From CAZKFA01 sp964551925 (GTDB taxonomy: Bacteria; Cyanobacteriota; Vampirovibrionia; LMEP-6097), in NCBI GenBank assembly GCA_964551925.1, contig CAZKFA010000001.1:27455-91454 (forward strand): a stretch of 64,000 bases of DNA. Reading direction: 5' to 3'. Both the position numbers and the translations under genes were made by a program. Under the pieces are notes generated by a model that worked only from the letters and a program-made list of their open reading frames with translations, made no database searches and was not told the DNA's origin. Shown here one piece after another: positions 9,472-18,353 of the stretch. Each line of letters opens with the position of its first letter. Positions within the stretch are counted from its first letter, which is position 1.

Positions 9472-10814
9472 GCGCCTTCGCGCTGTAAGTAAGCATCAAA
9501 ACAACTTGCAATGTTACGCACAAAGAACCTGCCAAGTTCAGTAACTTGTAATATCAAAGTATCATTAGTCTCACTAATATCAAGCAAAGCATCATCAACA
9601 AAGCATTGTAATAAAGCAAGCTCTTGAGCAAAATGTTTCTTATTAATCTCAACGTAGTTGTTGCACATAATTTGCTTAATCACCTCACGGCGTAGCTGAT
9701 CATCAACACTAGAAATCTTGAATTTTTCCGCTTGCAAAAAATCATCATAGTAATCATTTAATTTCTTCGGGCTCTGCTTATAGACACCTTGGACATCAGA
9801 GATAGAAGTAATCCCAAAGCCAAACAAATCAATACCAGAGTGCGTGGTATAGCCCTGAAAATTACGATAAAGTGTTTTGCTTTTTTGCGCCAAGCTGAGG
9901 CTGTCATTGGGCTTAGCGAAGTGATCTAAGCCTATAAAATCATAACCAAAGTTACAAAACTCATCAACTGCTTTATCGAAAATTGCAAGCTTGGTCTTTT
10001 GATCAGGTAAGCTGTCATCTTTGATATATTTACGCTGAAAAGGGAGCAGGCTTGGTAAGTGAGCATAGTTGAATAAAGCTATGCGTTCTGGGTTTAATTG
10101 TTTTATATCTTCAATGGTGCTGGTAAATGTTTCTAAAGTTTGAAAAGGCAAGCCATAAATTAGATCAAAGTTAATACTGGTGAAACCTATATCACGAGCG
10201 CTTTGTACTAAGCTTGCGACCGAATCATAACTTTGGATACGATTAATAGCCTCTTGAGTTTGTGGATTGAAATCCTGAATGCCCATACTTAAGCGATTGA
10301 AGCCTAGTTCATGAAGAACCTCTAAGTGCTCTCGGTGAGTGACTCTGGGATCTATTTCAATAGCATATTCATGCCTTGCATCTGGGAGCTTTTCAAAGGG
10401 ACTCTGCTTTTGATACAAACCAAAATTCTCTCTGATACAAGAATATAAATCATCTATCTGTTCTGGTGTCAGGAAAGTTGGCGTACCGCCACCCCAAGCC
10501 ATTTGTACAACTTTACGTTCAGGATTAATTAATTGTCCGTAGTACTCTAATTCTCTTTTGAGTTGATCTAAATATTTCTGCTCAATGCCATGCTCTGGAC
10601 TAATAACCACATTACAAGCACAGTAATAACACTGAGCCTCACAAAAAGGAATATGAAGATATAAAGAATAATCCTGCTGGCTTAAATTAGAACGCTTAAT
10701 AGCATCATGAAAAATATCCAAATCAAATTTGTCTTTCCATTCTGGGGCAGTTGGATAACTGGTGTAACGGGGTACAGCCTGTCCATATTTGTTGATTAGA
10801 GAGTTTAAGCTCAT
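9444..10814 (-). CDS. hemN: oxygen-independent coproporphyrinogen III dehydrogenase
   Basis: A 456-aa radical SAM enzyme of haem synthesis that decarboxylates two propionates of coproporphyrinogen III without oxygen. It begins with the HemN-type NKYGQAVPRYTSYPTAPEW, followed near residue 55 by the cluster motif CEAQCYYCAC (Cx3Cx2CxC, as in true HemN rather than HemW). MAWGGGTPTFLTPEQI and EIDPRVTHREHL follow, and the C-terminal HemN domain is complete. It is transcribed away from folC. TAAAAT lies 8 bases before the ATG, so the mRNA is probably leaderless. The last 28 bases overlap the convergent acs gene. Confidence 0.95.
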   Translation of the reverse strand: MSLNSLINKYGQAVPRYTSYPTAPEWKDKFDLDIFHDAIKRSNLSQQDYSLYLHIPFCEAQCYYCACNVVISPEHGIEQKYLDQLKRELEYYGQLINPERKVVQMAWGGGTPTFLTPEQIDDLYSCIRENFGLYQKQSPFEKLPDARHEYAIEIDPRVTHREHLEVLHELGFNRLSMGIQDFNPQTQEAINRIQSYDSVASLVQSARDIGFTSINFDLIYGLPFQTLETFTSTIEDIKQLNPERIALFNYAHLPSLLPFQRKYIKDDSLPDQKTKLAIFDKAVDEFCNFGYDFIGLDHFAKPNDSLSLAQKSKTLYRNFQGYTTHSGIDLFGFGITSISDVQGVYKQSPKKLNDYYDDFLQAEKFKISSVDDQLRREVIKQIMCNNYVEINKKHFAQELALLQCFVDDALLDISETNDTLILQVTELGRFFVRNIASCFDAYLQREGAHRLFSKAL

Positions 10815-10822
10815 CTATTATA

Positions 10823-10828
10823 ATTTTA
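10823..10828 (-). promoter_or_regulatory. -10 box of hemN (leaderless)
   Basis: On the minus strand TGCTAAAAT, with the hexamer at 10828-10823, ends 8 bases before the hemN ATG. Confidence 0.5.
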
Positions 10829-10859
10829 GCAGACTAGTATAGTAAACCAAAGTAGCTTC

Positions 10860-11972
10860 TCAATTCGTTTCTGCCTTACTATACACTGTATAATAATCTG
10901 CTACTAACATTAAAGATCCAGTGATAATAACTAAATCATCAGCTATTCTAAGTCTCTCAGCTAACTCAAAGGCAGAACTACTGTTCTTGGTTGCATGGAT
11001 ATTAACTAGCCCTTGTATCTGAAGCTCTGAGATCAAATCCTTGGCTTTAGTTGAGCGGTTGGAATTTAATTCTGTGCAAATAACTATATCTCTATCCTTC
11101 TTAATGAGATTATGAAATAAAGCGGCTAAGCATCGTTTGTAGTCTTTATCTAGAAAGGCAAGAACAAAGATTTTTCTTGATTGTTTGTTTAAGGATTGTA
11201 GATATTGATTTAACTTAAACATACCAGGCTCATTGTGAGCGCCGTCAATCAGAATATTGGAGTGATAAACATAGCGCCCTTTGTATCTGTCGGGGAATTG
11301 TTCTAAGGCTCTGCTACTAAGTTCCTTCCCAACCTCTATTCCAGAGAGCTTTGTGAAGATATCTGTTGCTAGTAAAAAATTTTCTCCGCTACTTGAGTTA
11401 GGGTTGTTGTTATTAGGTTTCCCTTCAAAATGTACTACCCCCTCTCGTTTGATAGCTTCCTTTTCTTTACGAATTAGTTCTATAGTATTACCGAGATATT
11501 GCATATGATCTAATCCAATATTGGTAATAACTGTGGCTAATCGATTTCTACTTGCAATCGTGTTCGTGGCATCCCATCTGCCGCCCATACCTACTTCAAG
11601 AATGGCAATGTCAATCTTATGGCGTTTGAAATATTCAAAAGCGATTATTGTTTGTAATTCAAACTCTGTTAGTGACAGTGCTTGAAGCGCCGGGTTCTGT
11701 GATAGCTCCTGAGATAACTTAATTAGCTCTTCATCACTAATATCTTGTCCATTAATGGCAAATCTCTCGTTGAGCTTGATTAAGTGTGGGCTACTGTACT
11801 TGCCTATTTTATAATTTAGTCCTGAGTTTAGATACAGTAACTCCAGGAATGTACAAGTAGAACCTTTGCCATTAGTACCAGCAACAATTATTGACTGATA
11901 GCAATTCTGTGGACTGCCTAATAATTCAAGAGCCTTTGAGACAGCGTCAAGACTAGGATTGATCTGAGTCAT
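10860..11972 (-). CDS. folC: dihydrofolate / folylpolyglutamate synthase
   Basis: The 370-aa Mur-ligase-like enzyme adds glutamate to dihydropteroate or folates. It has the P-loop AGTNGKGST near residue 32, the family motif KYSSPHLIKLNERFAING, the central EVGMGGRWDATN and the later LIDGAHNEPGM. It is about 50 residues shorter than many FolC proteins, chiefly in the C-terminal half. Its last residues (DYYTVYSKAETN) are encoded by a copy of the dispersed palindrome. The start overlaps the RNase E/G gene by 20 bases, indicating translational coupling downstream of it. Confidence 0.93.
   Translation of the reverse strand: MTQINPSLDAVSKALELLGSPQNCYQSIIVAGTNGKGSTCTFLELLYLNSGLNYKIGKYSSPHLIKLNERFAINGQDISDEELIKLSQELSQNPALQALSLTEFELQTIIAFEYFKRHKIDIAILEVGMGGRWDATNTIASRNRLATVITNIGLDHMQYLGNTIELIRKEKEAIKREGVVHFEGKPNNNNPNSSSGENFLLATDIFTKLSGIEVGKELSSRALEQFPDRYKGRYVYHSNILIDGAHNEPGMFKLNQYLQSLNKQSRKIFVLAFLDKDYKRCLAALFHNLIKKDRDIVICTELNSNRSTKAKDLISELQIQGLVNIHATKNSSSAFELAERLRIADDLVIITGSLMLVADYYTVYSKAETN
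10876..10896. repeat. dispersed palindrome, copy 2 (in folC)
   Basis: Core TATAC-ACT-GTATA with flanks TTAC and ATAA. It lies inside the folC C-terminus and is read as YYTVYS. Confidence 0.85.
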
Positions 11973-13656
11973 TGGTTGTTTCTTGTGCTTTTACAACCAC
12001 TGCTTCTTTCCTTGGAGCATCACTCTCTACCAGATGAGTATTAGAGAAGGTTTTGCTGCTTGTTAAGTTGTCAGTTTTGTTTTCAGCATCAGGAGTTTTT
12101 GCTTGTTCTTCATTGTTAGGGAATGGACCGCGACGTTGATTATTATTTCTATTATTGTAACGATTTGGTCTATTGCGATTATTGTTACGTCTATCACCGC
12201 CACGATCTTGTCTATCATTGCGTTCTGGTCTATCGCCGCGATCTTGTCTATCATTGCGCTCTGGTCTATCGCCACGATCTTGTCTATCATTTCGCTCTGG
12301 TCTATCGCTACGATCTTGTCTATCATTGCGCTCTGGTCTATCGCTACGATCTTGTCTATCATTGCGCTCTGGTCTATCACCACGATCTTGTCTGTCATTA
12401 CGCTGGAAGCTTCTGTTGTGATTGTTTGGTCTGCGCTGTCCTTGTGAACGATGAGAATCATCATGCTTTAGGTTGAACAGTAAGCCAGTACCGCTACAGT
12501 GCTGACAACTCGTTCCAAAAATTTCTGATAAAGATTGCCCTGAGCGTTTGCGAGTAATTTCTGCTAGACACAGATCAGACAACTGTCCAACTTGTGGTTT
12601 AGCTTTGTCAGAGCGCACCGCTGCTTCAAGTGTTTCCATTACGACAATACGATCAGCTCTTTCTGCCATATCAATAAAGTCGATAATTATCATTCCACCA
12701 ATGTTACGTAAACGCATTTGGCGAGCTATTTCTACAGCTGCTTCCATATTTGTACGTCTTACAGTTTCGCGTAAGGTTGTACTACTGGTGAATTTACCTG
12801 AGTTAATATCGATTGCAGTTAAAGCTTCCATTCCTTGGATAACGATATAACCACCACTTGGTAGGTTAACTCTGTTAGAAAGGCAGTTGCGCAATTCTTT
12901 AAGAACGTCAGTGCGAACCAAAATTTCGTTATTATCTACGTGAGAAATAGTTACTTCTCTACCAGTCCAGCTCTTAAGGAACTCTTGGCAACGGTATTTT
13001 GATTGCATGCTACCCACAACTATCTCGTCGATTGAGCTATTGAAATAGTCGCGCAAAGTTGTATACAAGAAATCTTGTTCTTTATAAACAGGACCACAAT
13101 GCTCACTGCGTTCATATTTATCTACAGTATTTTTCCACTTCTCCCAGATGCCCAAGAAGTCTTCTTCAAGCTCCTCTTGACTGCGTCCTGAAGCTTCTGT
13201 TCTGATAACAACACCAAGTTCTTCTGGTTTCATTAGATTAGTGATTGAGCGTAAACGATCACGCTCCGCATTCTCTTGAATTCTTCTGCTGATAGCAATT
13301 GTGTTGTTATCAGTGGTTAGTACATAGTATCTGCCTGGTACGCTGATCGCTAGATTAACTCTAGGACCTTTGTTACCTGTTGGTTCTTTTACGATTTGTA
13401 CTAGTAGTCTCTGACCGGGTTTTAGCCTTTCGTAGAGTGTGCCGCGTCCTGGGATATCGTTGGCATGTAAGAATCCCATTTGACCTTCTTCGAGTCTGAC
13501 GAAGACTGCATTAATTGAAGGCATGATATTTTCAACTTGTACTGAATAAATATCTCCTACGCTGTAATCGTTCCTTGAAATGATGAAGTCTAGTGCCTTA
13601 CCATCTTCAATCAAAGCTCCTATATTGTCTTGTTCTGAAATAACTAATTGTCGCAT
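11953..13656 (-). CDS. rng: ribonuclease E/G with Arg/Asp-rich repeat tail
   Basis: A 567-aa endoribonuclease of the RNase E/G family (mRNA decay and rRNA maturation). The N-terminus MRQLVISEQDNIGALIEDGK leads into an S1 RNA-binding domain (residues about 35-120). The catalytic DNase I-like part ends in DFIDMAERADRIVVMETL and the zinc-link CQHCSGTGLL near residue 390. After this comes an unusual tail with six copies of NDRQDR in a 12-residue repeat, then an Asn/Arg-rich stretch. AGGAGA precedes the ATG at a long spacing. The gene follows the radical SAM gene by 38 bases and overlaps folC, so all three are probably one operon. Confidence 0.93.
   Translation of the reverse strand: MRQLVISEQDNIGALIEDGKALDFIISRNDYSVGDIYSVQVENIMPSINAVFVRLEEGQMGFLHANDIPGRGTLYERLKPGQRLLVQIVKEPTGNKGPRVNLAISVPGRYYVLTTDNNTIAISRRIQENAERDRLRSITNLMKPEELGVVIRTEASGRSQEELEEDFLGIWEKWKNTVDKYERSEHCGPVYKEQDFLYTTLRDYFNSSIDEIVVGSMQSKYRCQEFLKSWTGREVTISHVDNNEILVRTDVLKELRNCLSNRVNLPSGGYIVIQGMEALTAIDINSGKFTSSTTLRETVRRTNMEAAVEIARQMRLRNIGGMIIIDFIDMAERADRIVVMETLEAAVRSDKAKPQVGQLSDLCLAEITRKRSGQSLSEIFGTSCQHCSGTGLLFNLKHDDSHRSQGQRRPNNHNRSFQRNDRQDRGDRPERNDRQDRSDRPERNDRQDRSDRPERNDRQDRGDRPERNDRQDRGDRPERNDRQDRGGDRRNNNRNRPNRYNNRNNNQRRGPFPNNEEQAKTPDAENKTDNLTSSKTFSNTHLVESDAPRKEAVVVKAQETTNDSDQS
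12201..12402 (-). repeat. 36-bp tandem repeats encoding RNase E/G tail
   Basis: About 5.5 imperfect 36-bp units encode RPERNDRQDR(G/S)D repeats. Because the unit length is a multiple of three, all other frames also stay open, which creates long spurious reading frames on both strands. Confidence 0.9.
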
Positions 13657-13694
13657 TTTATAATTCTCCTAATTGTGTCACGAAAGCTGTTTAG

Positions 13695-16469
13695 CTAGTG
13701 CGTTTGCGCAGCTAACACTGTTGAGGTTTTTGAAATTTGCCAAAACTTTTGAGGCATTAAAGCATTTAAAACTTCATCTGGTCTTTGAGTACCATTTAGA
13801 GTCATTTCAACTAAATCCGGTTCTAAAAATTTCATTCTTATAATCTGATCCCGAATATTCTTGACACTTGCTTTGCCTTTGCTTGATTTGGTAATTTCTA
13901 TTGTTGTTTGAGTAAGGAACTCATCAATTCGCTCTTGACTTAATTGTATTAGTTTAGAATCATTTGCAAATATTTGACTTGGACCGCATGAGGGCTTGTT
14001 AAAACTTATTAACTTAGCTTGAAAATTGGTTTCAAGTACATGGTTGATTGACGAGTACGTCTCAACAACGTCTACCACTTCTGTGATTCTAGCTTGTTTT
14101 GGCAATTCTTTGTTTAAAATTTCTTTTAATGTCTCTAAATTAACAAAAACTTCAGCTAGTTCTAATATTATATATTCCCCAAAACTCTCAATAAATAACC
14201 CTAATGCTGGTCCCCAGCTTATTTTAATTCGTTGATTGAAGCCATTTGTAAATACAACTGGAAGCCCAGAACGCCTTAGAGCATGCTCAAAAAGCCTCTG
14301 AAAATCAAGATGACTGATAAAACGCAAATCTCCAATCTTAGTGATTTTTAATCTTACTTTTTGTTTGGTTGCAGTATTCTTGCCTACGGGCTCTGGGCTA
14401 ACCTTAGGAATGGCGATATTGATATCTTGATCTCGTCCTTTGATTATATCTTCTTGGTTAAGACTGCTCGCGCAAATAATTTGTCTTTTATCTCGGCTGA
14501 TTTCATCAACAAAAGGATTATGATCAGACAGATCTTTACTGACTAAATTTTTGACGTCAAGATTAAAGCAAACTCCACAGGCATGACATTTATTTTCTGT
14601 GCAAGCCAGAGTTTCTTTCATATCAATAGCGGCTTGCCATTCCCGCACTAAGAACTCATCAGTGAATCCAATACTTAATACATCCCATGGTTGTTTAGAA
14701 CCAGGTTCTCTGTGGCGCATTGCTTCATGATCTAAATCTAAATTAAATTTAGCCGCTGACTCTTTCCATCGATTGATATCGAAGTGTTCATTCCATGACT
14801 GTAATCGGCTCCCAGATTGCCAAAGATCGAGTAGTACTTTTGACCAACTGCGATCTGCTCTTGAAAGTACACTCTCGATCAAAGCTAATTCTGGTTCAGT
14901 ACAGTTTAATTTGACTGCGCGAGTAAGTCCGCGTTCTCTTAATCCATCTTTAAGATATTTTTGTTTGCGCTTGAATTCTTCTACACTGCATTGACTAAAC
15001 CACTGGAAAGCAGTGAAAGTTTTTGGTATAAAAGTCGAAATGGTGCAAGTGATATCAAGTGGCTTTAAATGCAATTCTGGATTGAGTTTGCGGCTTTGCT
15101 TTGACATGTTGATTGCCCAAGAAAGTATATCCAAGATACCATCAAGATCAGAATCTTCCTCAAAAGGTAAGCCAATCATAAAATATAACTTGATATGAGA
15201 CCAACCAGTTTCGTAACTACCTTTGATTGTTTTGTGGATTTGTTCTTGATTCAGACCTTTATTGATGATTTTACGCATGCGCTCTGTACCAGCTTCTGGA
15301 GCAAAGGTCATGCCTGATTTGCGAGTCTGACTGATCTCTGCTGCTAAGCCAAGATTAAAACGATCTACTCGTTGTGATGGCATCGAAAGTGAGACACCAT
15401 TTTGAGAGTGTACTTCATTAATGGCCTTGGCTGTTTCGGTTAAGCAAGTATAGTCACTAGCGGATAACGACAATAGAGTAAAATCTTCGTAGCCCGATTT
15501 GCGAGCAGATTCTTCACTGAGGCGCAATAGATCTTCTGGACTGCGCTCTCTGACAGGTAAGTAAGTGTATCCTACTTGGCAGAAACGACAGCCTCTGTCG
15601 CAACCACGACGAATTTCTAATACTTGTTTGTCTTGGACTGTTTTTATATTAGGAATAGGACCACTCACTGGTTGGTTGAAGTCTGTAAGATTTTGAGTAA
15701 CGCGTTTGAGTACAGGAAATGGTACTGCGGTAATTGGCTTCGGGATGCCGTCGACATCAGGTTTATAAAACCTTGGCACGTATATCCCTTGTAGCTGTGC
15801 TAAATCAAATAAAATCTTCTCGCGTAATTCTTGGGATAACTGAGCTTTAAGTGGATAATTTTTTAGGCTAGAAGTATCATTAACATTGAGTTCTGGGTGA
15901 GCCCTCAGAAATTGGCGTTTGGACTCTAACATAGAGTCTTGCACTTCTGTAATTAATTCTTCGCCATCACCAATAATATAGAAATCAAAAAACTCAGCCA
16001 TTGGTTCAGGATTGAATACCGCTGGACCACCAGCGAAAATCAATGGAGAAGAGTGATCGCGATCTTTGGAGTAAAAAGGGATCTTTGGTAAATCCAAAAT
16101 AGTAAAAATATTTATATAACAAAGTTCATAAGCTAAAGAGAAGCCAAGTAAATCAAAATCATTTAATGAGCGATTAGATTCCCAACCCCAAAGTGGCAGA
16201 TCCTGATCGCGTAGAAGCTGCTCCATGTCTGACATTGGGGCATAAGCCCTATCACACAAATAATCAGGGTGTTGATTGACAATGTTATAAAGAATCTTTA
16301 GTCCAAAGTTTGACATGCCTAGCTCATAGAGATCAGGGTAGATTAATGCCATGCGTGACTTGGCTGAATCCCAGTCCTTGTGATAGGTACCATGCTCGTT
16401 ACCAAGATATTGACCGGGCTTCTCGACTTGTGGTAGTAATTCTGTTCTTAGTTTTTCGAGGATAGACAT
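13695..16469 (-). CDS. fused radical SAM protein + DUF2344 domain
   Basis: A 924-aa protein of the TIGR03960 family with the TIGR03936/DUF2344 domain fused at the C-terminus. The N-terminal B12-binding-like half contains SRMALIYPDLYELGMSN and FAGGPAVFNPEPM. The radical SAM cluster motif is CDRGCRFCQVG (Cx3Cx2C) near residue 290. A Cys-rich segment CTENKCHACGVC lies near residue 630. The DUF2344 part starts near KVRLKITKIGDLRFISHLDF at residue 700. The biochemical role is not established. Its position immediately before an RNase E/G gene is a recurrent arrangement in bacteria and suggests an RNA- or ribosome-linked modification. TAGAAT lies 7 bases before the ATG. Confidence 0.9.
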   Translation of the reverse strand: MSILEKLRTELLPQVEKPGQYLGNEHGTYHKDWDSAKSRMALIYPDLYELGMSNFGLKILYNIVNQHPDYLCDRAYAPMSDMEQLLRDQDLPLWGWESNRSLNDFDLLGFSLAYELCYINIFTILDLPKIPFYSKDRDHSSPLIFAGGPAVFNPEPMAEFFDFYIIGDGEELITEVQDSMLESKRQFLRAHPELNVNDTSSLKNYPLKAQLSQELREKILFDLAQLQGIYVPRFYKPDVDGIPKPITAVPFPVLKRVTQNLTDFNQPVSGPIPNIKTVQDKQVLEIRRGCDRGCRFCQVGYTYLPVRERSPEDLLRLSEESARKSGYEDFTLLSLSASDYTCLTETAKAINEVHSQNGVSLSMPSQRVDRFNLGLAAEISQTRKSGMTFAPEAGTERMRKIINKGLNQEQIHKTIKGSYETGWSHIKLYFMIGLPFEEDSDLDGILDILSWAINMSKQSRKLNPELHLKPLDITCTISTFIPKTFTAFQWFSQCSVEEFKRKQKYLKDGLRERGLTRAVKLNCTEPELALIESVLSRADRSWSKVLLDLWQSGSRLQSWNEHFDINRWKESAAKFNLDLDHEAMRHREPGSKQPWDVLSIGFTDEFLVREWQAAIDMKETLACTENKCHACGVCFNLDVKNLVSKDLSDHNPFVDEISRDKRQIICASSLNQEDIIKGRDQDINIAIPKVSPEPVGKNTATKQKVRLKITKIGDLRFISHLDFQRLFEHALRRSGLPVVFTNGFNQRIKISWGPALGLFIESFGEYIILELAEVFVNLETLKEILNKELPKQARITEVVDVVETYSSINHVLETNFQAKLISFNKPSCGPSQIFANDSKLIQLSQERIDEFLTQTTIEITKSSKGKASVKNIRDQIIRMKFLEPDLVEMTLNGTQRPDEVLNALMPQKFWQISKTSTVLAAQTH

Positions 16470-16476
16470 TTTGAAA

Positions 16477-16482
16477 ATTCTA
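16477..16482 (-). promoter_or_regulatory. -10 box of the radical SAM-rng-folC operon
   Basis: Minus-strand TAGAAT ends 7 bases before the ATG at 16469. It overlaps the left end of the inverted-repeat element that begins at 16481. Confidence 0.45.
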
Positions 16483-16609
16483 GAATCGTAGTGAAAAGCT
16501 CCCAGATGCTAGGCTTGCGAACATCGAGCCACCGGAGTTTACTACTCGTAAATGAGGATGGCGAGAGGTGAGTATAACGACGCAGATGGGACTTTGCGCT
16601 GCGATTCTA
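16481..16609. mobile_element. 129-bp inverted-repeat element between rpsJ and radical SAM gene
   Basis: The ends TAGAATCGTAGTGAAAAG (16481 onwards) and CTTTGCGCTGCGATTCTA (to 16609) are imperfect inverted repeats extending about 28 bp. A small nested hairpin (TTTAC/GTAAA) lies in the middle. The element has no coding capacity, and its right end includes the rpsJ stop codon. It could be a MITE-like element or a long structured 3' region of rpsJ. Confidence 0.6.
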
Positions 16610-16936
16610 TACTCTGACAGCGATATCAACACCAGCTGGTAAATCTAAATCTTTAAGTGCAACGGTTGTTTCATGAGTTGGATCAAGTAAGTCGATTAAA
16701 CGAGCGTGAGTTTTGATTTGAAAATGTTCACGAGACTTCTTGTCTACGTGTGGTGATCTTAGTACGCAATATCTGCGAATATTACTTGGCAAAGGAATTG
16801 GACCGCTAACTCTAGCACCAGTGCGTTCTGCGGCCTCGACGATTTGTTTAGCTGAAGCATCAAGATTTGCAGCATCATAACTTTTCAGTCTGATACGAAT
16901 GCGGTTTTGTTGTTTTTTCTTTGTTTTAGTTGCCAT
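16607..16936 (-). CDS. rpsJ: 30S ribosomal protein S10
   Basis: The 109-aa S10 protein of the small-subunit head. The family pattern is complete: [20 protein letters not shown] near the N-terminus, [32 protein letters not shown] and the C-terminal [11 protein letters not shown]. The first ten residues are a basic extension. The gene stands alone: no tuf, fus or S10-operon ribosomal protein genes are next to it, unlike in most bacteria. Minus-strand TATAAT lies 11 bases upstream of the ATG. The stop codon is inside the right end of an inverted-repeat element. Confidence 0.96.
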   Translation of the reverse strand: MATKTKKKQQNRIRIRLKSYDAANLDASAKQIVEAAERTGARVSGPIPLPSNIRRYCVLRSPHVDKKSREHFQIKTHARLIDLLDPTHETTVALKDLDLPAGVDIAVRV

Positions 16937-16995
16937 ACGAGTTAATAATTATAACTAGAATCAGCATTCTTTGCAGTATTTAAGCCATTCACACA

Positions 16996-17030
16996 AAAGA
17001 ATTAATTTTACAGTGTAAAATTAATTCTTT
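16996..17030. terminator. 35-bp perfect AT-rich palindrome at a gene end
   Basis: Perfect 17-bp arms around one central G. The palindrome overlaps the TAA of the exported-protein gene and ends in a T-run in the direction of that gene. It may serve as an AT-rich terminator. Its centre, TACAGTGTA, equals the centre of the dispersed palindrome although the outer arms differ. Confidence 0.55.
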
Positions 17031-17769
17031 AGAAGTCTAAGTCCGAATCCCCATCATCTTCAAAGAAATTCTGATTTAAGTCAGGAATATTATCCCAAGG
17101 GACTCCCTCTTCTGGATCTTGAACTTCTGGCGTTTGTGGCGCATTTTGAGGGACTTTCTCGTATTTGGCGTAAGGATTATCAGTTGCCGGTTGATAATTT
17201 TGTGGAATTTTGGGGATAATGAAGTTAGGCTCTTGATAGAGTTTGGCGTCTGCGCGTAAATCTATAGGACAAGTGGCGTTATCTTTTTCCAATAATAGGC
17301 TAATGAAATGTGCTGATTTAATGTAGGTATTGCTGATGACCTCGTTGCGATTAAAATAGTAGATTTTGCGCACGAAATGTTTATCTTCGTGAATACGATC
17401 ATAAGCATTAGCTGGATCGAAATCAGCAGCCATATTGTCGAGGCGACTTTCTTTTATGGTCTCAGCTTTGTAAGAGGTAAATTTTCCAACTTCGTTTATC
17501 CAATGTATTTCTTTTACTGTAGGTCCAAGTAGTTCATCTTGTTGTAACATTACTGCTACAAATACCTCACCATAAGGGATGTAAGTTACAACTTCGATTT
17601 GTGATTTGCCCCAAGGGCAATCGACCATAGATTGAATGGTAAATTCTTCATTGATATGTAATGGTTGTTTAGTTTCTGATTCGGATTTTTTCTTTGACTT
17701 AAATATAGATAGAGCTTGCGCTGGGTTTGAGAAATATAAAAGAGTAGCCAATAGCAAAATACGTAGCAT
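17029..17769 (-). CDS. exported protein of unknown function
   Basis: A 246-aa protein with a clear Sec signal peptide (basic MLR, hydrophobic ILLLATLLYF, then NPAQA as probable cleavage region). The mature part begins with a Lys-rich stretch and is otherwise soluble, with many aromatic and acidic residues. The C-terminus is Pro/Glu/Asp-rich and looks disordered, ending in DDGDSDLDF. I recognise no family. It follows the thermonuclease-like gene by 25 bases on the same strand, and the two may be expressed together. Confidence 0.75.
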   Translation of the reverse strand: MLRILLLATLLYFSNPAQALSIFKSKKKSESETKQPLHINEEFTIQSMVDCPWGKSQIEVVTYIPYGEVFVAVMLQQDELLGPTVKEIHWINEVGKFTSYKAETIKESRLDNMAADFDPANAYDRIHEDKHFVRKIYYFNRNEVISNTYIKSAHFISLLLEKDNATCPIDLRADAKLYQEPNFIIPKIPQNYQPATDNPYAKYEKVPQNAPQTPEVQDPEEGVPWDNIPDLNQNFFEDDGDSDLDF

Positions 17770-17794
17770 TCACATTATTATACCAATGGCAAGT

Positions 17795-18301
17795 CTAATG
17801 TTTCTTATGCAATTTACGATATTTATAAGGACTTAAGCTTAATCCATTGCTTTGCCAGATATTAAGCTGATTGGATTTGGCAAAAGCTAAAGCATCTTTT
17901 AGCTTTTGATTATGAGGATCATTTTTGTCGAAGATAAAAATCTCAGCCCAACCATTTCGTAATATTTCTTCATTGAGGAATTTTTTCTGTCCATTACCTT
18001 CATAGAAAACATAAGCGAGTGTTCTTGAGTACTTGTCTGTCTTCTCTCGTCCATATTCTATCCAGATTTGCTCACCTGCTTGAATTTGACTGTAAACAAA
18101 ATTTTGTGCTCTTTTACCCCAGGGTTCTTGACTGTATTCTGGCGTATCAATTCCTAATAAACGTAGTTGAGTTTTGTTACCAGACTGATCTTGTATTAGT
18201 AAAGAATCACCATCTTGTGCTCTGATAAAGAAGAACTCATTAGCGCTACTGTTGTGGCAAGCACTAAGGCAGATTGCGACTAACAACAATAGAACACGCA
18301 T
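17795..18301 (-). CDS. thermonuclease-family (SNase-like) lipoprotein
   Basis: A 168-aa staphylococcal-nuclease-like protein. The N-terminus MRVLLLLVAICLSAC is a lipoprotein signal with lipobox LSAC. The OB-fold nuclease domain shows VQDGDSL-type start (RAQDGDSLLI), then LRLLGIDTPE and DKYSRTLAYVF. These hold the Arg and Glu of the first active-site segment and the second catalytic Arg known in SNase. Such enzymes cleave DNA and RNA with Ca2+. It probably acts in the periplasm or at the cell surface, for example in nucleic acid degradation. Confidence 0.88.
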   Translation of the reverse strand: MRVLLLLVAICLSACHNSSANEFFFIRAQDGDSLLIQDQSGNKTQLRLLGIDTPEYSQEPWGKRAQNFVYSQIQAGEQIWIEYGREKTDKYSRTLAYVFYEGNGQKKFLNEEILRNGWAEIFIFDKNDPHNQKLKDALAFAKSNQLNIWQSNGLSLSPYKYRKLHKKH

Positions 18302-18353
18302 TATAAAACAATTCTAGCAAAGTGCTTACTTTCTTGCTAACATTATCCATTTA

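Noticed and set aside
12201..12402. Possible CRISPR array because of regular 36-bp repeats
   Set aside because: The repeats are directly adjacent without unique spacers and encode the RNase E/G tail in frame.
12063..12476. Long open frames on both strands overlapping the RNase E/G tail
   Set aside because: They are a by-product of the 36-bp tandem repeats; the encoded sequences are low-complexity and lack ribosome-binding sites.
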